DNA from: a bacterium | GTDB taxonomy: Bacteria; Myxococcota_A; Bradymonadia; REDH01 | NCBI GenBank assembly: GCA_030427825.1 | Contig: JAUICO010000038.1 | Location: forward strand, 1-40,539 | Length of the DNA: 40,539 nt | Direction of reading: 5' to 3' | In this document: positions 35,555 through 40,539 of the stretch, piece by piece | Position numbering within the stretch: the first letter of the stretch is position 1 | Layout of the letters: every line of letters starts with the position of its first letter | Notes under the pieces: model-generated | The model's input: only the letters and a program-made list of their open reading frames with translations | Databases searched by the model: none | What the model was told of the DNA's origin: nothing | Program-made: the position numbers and the translations under genes

Positions 35555-36655
35555 ATGGGCGGTAGAAAAGCGTTGTTGGTCGTTGTTGTTGGGGTGTTCA
35601 TGCTGTTGTTGGCTGGGTGCTTCTTTGTTGGAAGCTGGTTTCCGAATGCCTGGGGTGGTCTTGGGGCAACAGCACTCGAGCGTGGTGTTGGCGAAAATTC
35701 GGACAGCGTTTTGGTTGCTCGGAGTCGCCTTGTGTGGAGGTCTGGTCAGGGCTTCGTTACGGAATACGAAGCTCGGAACTGGAATGCGCTTGTACTCTCA
35801 AATGGACAACTCAATGGAAGCACCGTGGTGCCGCTGGACTTCAAGCCGGTCGGAATCAGCGCTCACCATGATCATCCAGGCGGGTCGGGACCTGCGTCGT
35901 CGGACTATGTCCTCGGCGAAGACGGAATGATTCGACAGCTCACCTCCCAACCCGGATTCCCGTACGCGCAATCGCCGGATCCGGTGTCTCTATACGGAGA
36001 TATTACATTTCCCGGGCATGCACCTGGTGAAGTGCCGGGATACACAGTTATAGAGTACTGCGACATTACATTCGATGTCATCGACAACACTGACGTCGTA
36101 TTCGTCTCTGCGATGGCTCATCCCGACAATTGTCCAACGTGCGTTGATGGGATCATAATATCAGCTGAGATCGGCTTTGAGACGACAACCCAGCTCGGGC
36201 ACCAGGTTGGTTCGTTCTTTGGAATGGCCGTGGATGAGGTGCCGTGCGGAACCTGCATGGCGATCTCCGCAGACAACGAGGATGATATCCTGAATGTCGC
36301 GAATGGCGGTGTGGTTTATCGTTACAAGGCGGACGTTGTATGGAGCCTGCCGGAACCGGTGAACCTCGCGTACCAATCACAGTTTAGCGCCGGGGGAATT
36401 GTGCGCGACGTAGCTTCCAACAATGGAGTGGTAGTGGTAGCGGTGGCCGCGACCGGCAACGACTTGCTCAAGTCCTATCTGGGAGCAACCGGTGGCTTGA
36501 TTCAGATGGTCGCTGGACCGGTGGGTGATGCAATCGCCGTTGGTGGGACATCATCAGAGTTGGGTTGGTCGTCATGCGCGAACGATGGCACGGTTGTAGT
36601 CACAGGCGGTGGAGATTCTACAGTTTGGGGGCGTGGAATGAAGTCCTGCCAATGA
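35555..36655 (+). CDS. predicted lipoprotein of unknown function
   Basis: A 366-residue protein with a lipoprotein signal (ALLVVVVGVFMLLLAGC, lipobox LAGC). I do not recognise the family. The mature part is beta-rich with Gly/Asp turns and paired cysteines (HPDNCPTCVDG, VPCGTCMAIS), possibly a beta-propeller. Codons are visibly more AT-rich than in the upstream genes, suggesting acquired DNA. The start is well set by GCGGAGG seven bases upstream, and a candidate promoter lies just before it. The C-terminus ends abruptly after DSTVWGRGMKSCQ, so a truncation cannot be excluded. Confidence 0.75.
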   Translation: MGGRKALLVVVVGVFMLLLAGCFFVGSWFPNAWGGLGATALERGVGENSDSVLVARSRLVWRSGQGFVTEYEARNWNALVLSNGQLNGSTVVPLDFKPVGISAHHDHPGGSGPASSDYVLGEDGMIRQLTSQPGFPYAQSPDPVSLYGDITFPGHAPGEVPGYTVIEYCDITFDVIDNTDVVFVSAMAHPDNCPTCVDGIIISAEIGFETTTQLGHQVGSFFGMAVDEVPCGTCMAISADNEDDILNVANGGVVYRYKADVVWSLPEPVNLAYQSQFSAGGIVRDVASNNGVVVVAVAATGNDLLKSYLGATGGLIQMVAGPVGDAIAVGGTSSELGWSSCANDGTVVVTGGGDSTVWGRGMKSCQ

Positions 36656-36947
36656 GCCGGTACCCCCGGCCGCCTTGCACAACCTGCCGACCGACGCGAT
36701 GGCACCAAAGAAGCAGGCTGTCCACAGGATACAGGAGTCCTACATCCCCTCACGTGAGACCCATATTGTGCGCCACTCCCGACCTAGTTTAGAGCCCGAC
36801 CAGGGGCTCTCGCAGCGCCGGGGGCTCATGCGGTTCAAGGCATGAATTGGTGCAGGTAACATCGGTCTTTGTGGCAACTTGTGGGCTCTTCGGGTCTCTG
36901 TTAGTCATGGCGACGGTTCTTCAATTCTCCCGTCAACAGGCATCGTC
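36656..36947. other. intergenic region without a recognisable gene
   Basis: I find no convincing coding region in these 292 bp. They contain a 10-bp palindrome CTCACGTGAG (36749-36758) and a hairpin AGAGCCC/GGGCTCT (36791-36810) without a T-run. The promoter of the VWA gene must lie at the right end, but I see no clear boxes. Confidence 0.5.
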
Positions 36948-38300
36948 ATGCATGTACGTTGTGCTCTGACAGTATTCGTGTTCGTTCAGATGGTTGGATG
37001 CAATCTTCATCCGATTCAGGGTCTCGACGAGGCGATTGAGGCGGTGCGTGTTGAGCGGGTGGCCGGCGGTGGATCCAACAAGATCGACATCCTGTTCGTG
37101 ATCGACGATTCCAATTCCATGGTCGAGGAGCAACAGCTCCTGACGGAGAACTTTCAGCTCTTTCTCGATGGCCTGACTGCAGCGGGGGCAGATCTCCACA
37201 TCGCCGTCGTGACGACTGATACGAAGTCAAGCAATGCAGGGGTCTTCAGGTCAGGTCCCGGACTTTCGGAACTGGCAGACGACTTCTGTGCGGGTCCGCC
37301 CCCCGCGCTTGCCGATTGCGACGTTGGTACCTCGGTTCTGAAGTCGGACGCCTATACGGACGAAAACGGGGTGCTGGATATCGAGTCTTTCTCGCGAGAC
37401 TTCGCGTGTATTGCGACCGTGGGGAATTGCGGACATTTCGTCGAAGCCGGGCTCGATGCGATGCAACTTGGGTTGGATCCGGAACGAGCTCAGGTTGCCG
37501 ATTTCATCCGTGACGACGCTGTTCTCGCCGTGGTCTTTGTGACTGATGAGGATGATTGCTCAACCGGAGCCGGCCGACCGCTTCAGGAAAACCGCGAGTG
37601 CTTCGTCACCAGGCGCGACGAGTTGGTGGCGGTTGAACAGTACCGGGACTTCCTCATCGAAGATGTGAAAGGTGGATTTGGCTCCGCAGTGATCGTGGGG
37701 GCGATCATCGCTCCCACGCCGCCGGGCTACCAGTGGGCGGAAGGTGTTCTGTCGTGTACGGCGACAACGGTGGCCGGCGTCAGTGGTACGGCAGGGCAAC
37801 GTTACAATGAACTCATTCGACTATTCGGCGGTCGAGGCGTTGAAGGCAGCATCTGCGAAGGCGACTTCTCATCGGTTCTTCGCCAGATTTCCAACGAGAT
37901 TGGGCGCAACATCGATGTGAACTGCCTGACGGAGAATATTCCGACCTGTACGCAAGCGTCCGACTGTTCGAACGGAGCGGAATGCGTTCCCGTATTCCTA
38001 ACCGATGAAGTTCCCATCGAGGCTACGCCGGACAAGTTCGTGTGTAGCGACTTCGAGCTCTCCATCGAAGTGAAGAACCTGGGCGAAGAGGACTTCACAG
38101 TTTGGACAGGGAATGGACCCGCCGGAGATACACTGCGCGATGAGTATACGACGCCGGAGGGCGCTCAGTTTGAAGTTGTATATTACGCGGACAGGACCGG
38201 CAGCTGCCCAAACAGCGGCGTTGGGTTTCGCTTTCTGGAACGCCCCTCACCTACGGCCGATGTCCGCGCGCTGTACCCGGTCTCATTCGACGACGACTGA
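36948..38300 (+). CDS. VWA-domain lipoprotein
   Basis: A 450-residue protein with a short lipoprotein signal (ALTVFVFVQMVGC, a less typical lipobox). A von Willebrand factor A domain begins at IDILFVIDDSNSMVEEQ; the MIDAS residues D53, S55 and S57 are present, and FVTDEDDCS marks a later metal-site strand. Multiple cysteines (for example CLTENIPTCTQASDCSNGAECVP) form a small disulfide-rich module after the VWA part. Such proteins are frequent in myxobacterial-type genomes and probably act in surface adhesion or protein binding. The frame opens at 36879, but the ATG at 36948 supplies the signal peptide. Confidence 0.85.
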   Translation: MHVRCALTVFVFVQMVGCNLHPIQGLDEAIEAVRVERVAGGGSNKIDILFVIDDSNSMVEEQQLLTENFQLFLDGLTAAGADLHIAVVTTDTKSSNAGVFRSGPGLSELADDFCAGPPPALADCDVGTSVLKSDAYTDENGVLDIESFSRDFACIATVGNCGHFVEAGLDAMQLGLDPERAQVADFIRDDAVLAVVFVTDEDDCSTGAGRPLQENRECFVTRRDELVAVEQYRDFLIEDVKGGFGSAVIVGAIIAPTPPGYQWAEGVLSCTATTVAGVSGTAGQRYNELIRLFGGRGVEGSICEGDFSSVLRQISNEIGRNIDVNCLTENIPTCTQASDCSNGAECVPVFLTDEVPIEATPDKFVCSDFELSIEVKNLGEEDFTVWTGNGPAGDTLRDEYTTPEGAQFEVVYYADRTGSCPNSGVGFRFLERPSPTADVRALYPVSFDDD

Positions 38301-38343
38301 GCCGCTGACGCGTGAGAAACCCGCGCTCCTACGCAGTCCAGTG

Positions 38344-38365
38344 ACCCGAGCCGAACGGTTCGGGT
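38344..38365 (+). terminator. terminator-like hairpin at the intron insertion site
   Basis: ACCCGAGCC-GAAC-GGTTCGGGT forms a nine-base-pair stem with one G-U pair. It lies 43 bp after the VWA gene stop. TACGTCGTTT follows, and the intron begins right after the T-run. Confidence 0.65.
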
Positions 38366-38726
38366 TACGTCGTTTGTGCGCCAGGCATGGCGCGTTGCTG
38401 GAAGGTGAAAGTCCTTTATGGGCCTTTGAGATGGGAACCATGAGCCATAGGCAAGTGCATGATCGCGAGGTGATGTGCGGAGGAAGCCCGCGGCGAAAGT
38501 CGGGTTCGACGAACAGGAATCGGATGCACGGCCTGCGGAGAGGGGTAAGCGCAGCAATGGATGCGGACGCCCGACAATCTCACGGACTCGAAGCAGGTAA
38601 ATCCGGCGAATGCCGACGGAAAGCAACGTGTCTTACCCTGGGAGGTCTTCATCGTTCTCGGAGGGTCCGAGTACCGCTTGTTGGGATGACGATGAAGAAG
38701 TCAGCCGACGCCATAGTAGTTCAGCC

Positions 38727-40217
38727 ATGAATGAAGGGCCGAATCCGGAGTCCGGGGAGCAGCCCGAACCGTACTCGACACAGGTGCAGCGGCAGCAAAG
38801 GCGGTCGAAACAGCTTGAGCTGTTTGACTGGCGCTGCGGCGAAATCGGCAGTGGCGGCACCACGGCTGAATCGTGCGCAGAGCAGCAACCCTGTGCGGCG
38901 TCGGAGCGGAAGCGAGCCCCGGCACATGACCTGCTGGAGCAGGTCGTCAGCGGCCGTAATATGTGGCTGGCGTATAAGCGGGTCAAAGCCAACCGTGGCA
39001 GCGCGGGCATCGATCGCATGACGGTGGACGAGCTCCTGGACTGGCTGAAGGCTCACTATGATGAGCTGTGCAGCGAGCTGTTGAATGGACGATACCGGCC
39101 GCGTGCGGTGCTTGGAGTACAGATTCCAAAAGCATCGGGCGGGATGCGACAGCTGGGCATCCCGGTGGTGGTCGACCGATTGATTCAGCAGGCGATTGCA
39201 CAGGTGATTGGCCCACTGTGGGAAGTGGAGTTCAGCGACAGCAGCTACGGCTTTCGCCCGGGACGCAGCGCGCACGACGCGCTTCGACGGGCGAGCGCGT
39301 ATGTCGAAGAAGGTCGCGGGGTCGTTGTCGACATGGACCTCGAAAAGTTCTTCGACCGGGTCCATCACGACATCCTGATGTCGCGTCTGGCCCGCCGCAT
39401 CGGAGACCGACGTCTGCTGCGCCTGATCCGCCGCTTTCTTGAAGCGGGGATGATGCAGAATGGGGTTCTGAGCCGACGACGGCAGGGGACGCCGCAAGGC
39501 GGCCCGCTGTCGCCGCTGCTGAGCAACATCCTGCTCGACGATCTCGACAACGAGCTGGAACGCCGAGGCCATCGCTTCGTTCGATACGCCGACGACTGCA
39601 ACATCTATGTACGCAGTCAGAAAGCGGGCGAACGGGTGATGACCTCGGTGGAACGCTTCCTGGAGAGACGTCTGCGCCTGCGTATCAACCGGCAGAAATC
39701 CGCGGTCGCACCGGTCCACACGCGCCGATTCCTCGGCTATCGTCTGTTGCAGGAGGGCAGCCTGACGATCGCGCCCGAGAGCCGTAAGCGATGCCGCCGA
39801 CGGCTGCGATGGTTGACGCGCCGCAAACGCGGCATCTCGCTCAAGACGCTGATCGACGAAGTCAACAGCTACCTGACGGGATGGGTGACGTACTTCGCAC
39901 ACGCGAAGGCCCGAACATGGATGCGGTCACTGGCGCAGTGGCTCCGCCGACGCCTGAGATGCTTCCGCATCAAACAGCAGAAGTGGAACTTCAGCCTCTA
40001 CCGTTTCTATCGCGCGGCGGGGGTAGCCAAACCCCGGGCGTGGGCCGGAGTGCTCTACCACAAAGGATGGTGGAGCCGATCGGCAACTCTCGCGGCACAA
40101 CAGGCCATGACCACCGAGTACTTCGACAAACTCGGCCTCATCAATCCGCTCCAGCGATTCGATGTGTTACAAGATGACGGAAACCGCCGTATGCGAAGAG
40201 CACGTACGGTGGTGTGA
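38727..40217 (+). CDS. ltrA: group II intron reverse transcriptase/maturase
   Basis: A 496-residue protein that splices and mobilises the intron. RT blocks in order: MWLAYKRVKANRGSAGIDRMT, IPKASGGMRQLGIPVVVDRLIQQAI, SSYGFRPGRSAHDAL, VVDMDLEKFFDRVHHDILM, RQGTPQGGPLSPLLSNILLDDLD, and the active-site YADD (residues 287-290). The maturase X domain follows (SYLTGWVTYFAHAKARTWM). There is no HNH endonuclease domain, as in class C proteins, which reach their targets without one. All catalytic residues are intact. The frame opens at 38610, but starting there would leave too little RNA for domains I-III; ATG 38727 is preferred. The last ten codons overlap domain V. Confidence 0.93.
   Translation: MNEGPNPESGEQPEPYSTQVQRQQRRSKQLELFDWRCGEIGSGGTTAESCAEQQPCAASERKRAPAHDLLEQVVSGRNMWLAYKRVKANRGSAGIDRMTVDELLDWLKAHYDELCSELLNGRYRPRAVLGVQIPKASGGMRQLGIPVVVDRLIQQAIAQVIGPLWEVEFSDSSYGFRPGRSAHDALRRASAYVEEGRGVVVDMDLEKFFDRVHHDILMSRLARRIGDRRLLRLIRRFLEAGMMQNGVLSRRRQGTPQGGPLSPLLSNILLDDLDNELERRGHRFVRYADDCNIYVRSQKAGERVMTSVERFLERRLRLRINRQKSAVAPVHTRRFLGYRLLQEGSLTIAPESRKRCRRRLRWLTRRKRGISLKTLIDEVNSYLTGWVTYFAHAKARTWMRSLAQWLRRRLRCFRIKQQKWNFSLYRFYRAAGVAKPRAWAGVLYHKGWWSRSATLAAQQAMTTEYFDKLGLINPLQRFDVLQDDGNRRMRRARTVV
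40183..40213 (+). ncRNA. group II intron domain V
   Basis: ACCGCC pairs with GGTGGT and GTATGCG with GCACGTAC around the loop AAGA. The proximal strand contains CGC, the triad form found in class C introns, instead of AGC. It overlaps the end of the maturase gene. Confidence 0.75.
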
Positions 40218-40298
40218 GAGACTGCGGGGCGTGAGCCCTGCGGTCTACTCGATTGGGCGCCGTTTTCTTGCCGGGTCACAGCGGGCCACGTACATAGA

Positions 40299-40310
40299 CC
40301 TACATGTAGG
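40299..40310. promoter_or_regulatory. 12-bp palindrome, candidate operator
   Basis: CCTACATGTAGG is a perfect palindrome 49 bp before the start of a ribbon-helix-helix-like gene; a partial repeat TACATAG lies immediately to its left. Small palindromic operators are typical for this fold, so autoregulation is possible. This is inference. Confidence 0.4.
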
Positions 40311-40359
40311 TGCGGGTATGACACGCACCGTGAACCACCCACGTGCGGAGCACATCGCC

Positions 40360-40539
40360 ATGGCAGCCAAGCAAAAACTCACCATCTACATGCCCGACTC
40401 GATCCTCGACGAACTCAAGGTCCAGGCAGAACGCCAGGACCGCTCCATCTCGTGGCTCGTAGAACACTGCTGGAAACTCGCCCGCCCACGCGTCTCCGAA
40501 TACCCCGGCGTCAACGACGCTTTCGACGCCGCCGGGTAG
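40360..40539 (+). CDS. small ribbon-helix-helix-like protein (resembles TIGR04563 family)
   Basis: A 59-residue protein: a short strand KQKLTIYMPDSILDELKVQA followed by helices in ERQDRSISWLVEHCWKLAR. The pattern strand plus DRSxSWLVxxxWKxA matches ribbon-helix-helix-like proteins, and specifically the TIGR04563 small proteins as I recall them from myxobacterial-type genomes. Their function is not established; DNA binding is likely. The frame is open further upstream into the intron, but the ATG at 40360 begins the conserved part. The stop codon is the last three bases of the window. Confidence 0.75.
   Translation: MAAKQKLTIYMPDSILDELKVQAERQDRSISWLVEHCWKLARPRVSEYPGVNDAFDAAG

Larger units (their letters stand above)
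38376..40253 (+). mobile_element. group II intron, apparent class C
   Basis: The 5' end reads GTGCGCC, matching the GUGYG rule. An RNA-structured leader of about 350 bases precedes the reverse-transcriptase gene. Domain V is visible near the 3' end and is followed by a domain VI hairpin (AGACTGCGGGGC pairing with GCCCTGCGGTCT, with wobble) and the end CTACTCGAT. The element is about 1.88 kb and looks complete. Insertion just downstream of a terminator-like hairpin, a CGC-type domain V triad and a maturase without an HNH endonuclease all fit class C. Exact ends are deduced from motifs, not from an empty site. Confidence 0.85.

Overview
This is a high-GC, gene-dense bacterial window. The best guess is a Gram-negative deltaproteobacterial or Myxococcota-like lineage. 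That guess rests on gene style: a eukaryotic-like kinase-fold protein with PEGA repeats, cysteine-rich extracellular modules, lipoproteins with VWA or repeat domains, a predicted outer-membrane barrel, and a short terminal gene resembling the TIGR04563 small proteins of that group. No rRNA or tRNA is present, so the assignment is an inference.

Region 1 (1-9293, +) begins with a degenerate PHP-fold gene ending in an Arg/Gly-rich tail. It continues as a respiratory complex I operon in the order nuoE, nuoF, nuoJ, nuoK, nuoL, nuoM, nuoN. nuoG, nuoH and nuoI are absent from their usual place between nuoF and nuoJ. NuoM has a His/Asp/Glu-rich C-terminal tail built on a 15-bp tandem repeat.

Region 2 (9295-16056) looks like an envelope glycan or polyprenyl-phosphate sugar locus. 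An ArnT/PMT-like glycosyltransferase and a translationally coupled metallo-beta-lactamase-fold hydrolase read on the minus strand. Divergent from them are an ArnC/GtrB-like GT2, a glutamine-dependent asparagine synthase homologue and a DPM1-like GT2. A clear hairpin terminator follows.

Region 3 (16174-17488, +) is a compact trio of overlapping small genes: a helical protein, a TPR-like protein and another small helical protein. I do not recognise them firmly. The layout resembles a type III secretion filament or needle subunit with chaperones, but no apparatus gene is visible.

Region 4 (17597-26996) holds a transmembrane PEGA protein with a kinase fold that has lost key catalytic residues, an ABC exporter pair (LolD/MacB-like ATPase and FtsX-type permease with an unusual Cys-rich periplasmic insertion), a predicted outer-membrane barrel protein and a polytopic GT-C-like membrane protein.

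Region 5 (27026-35251) contains a DUF3352-like lipoprotein, a lipobox-bearing SAM methyltransferase with eleven Ala-Glu-His repeats, a second class I methyltransferase, recN, an M23 peptidase and a membrane-anchored protein of unknown function.

Region 6 (35252-40539) is accessory in character and partly lower in GC. A perfect 17-bp-stem hairpin runs into six tandem 23-bp repeats that stop six bases before a candidate promoter. Two lipoprotein genes follow (one unknown, one VWA). Next comes a group II intron of apparent class C, inserted just past a terminator-like hairpin and encoding its own reverse transcriptase/maturase. Last is a 59-residue ribbon-helix-helix-like protein gene preceded by a 12-bp palindrome.
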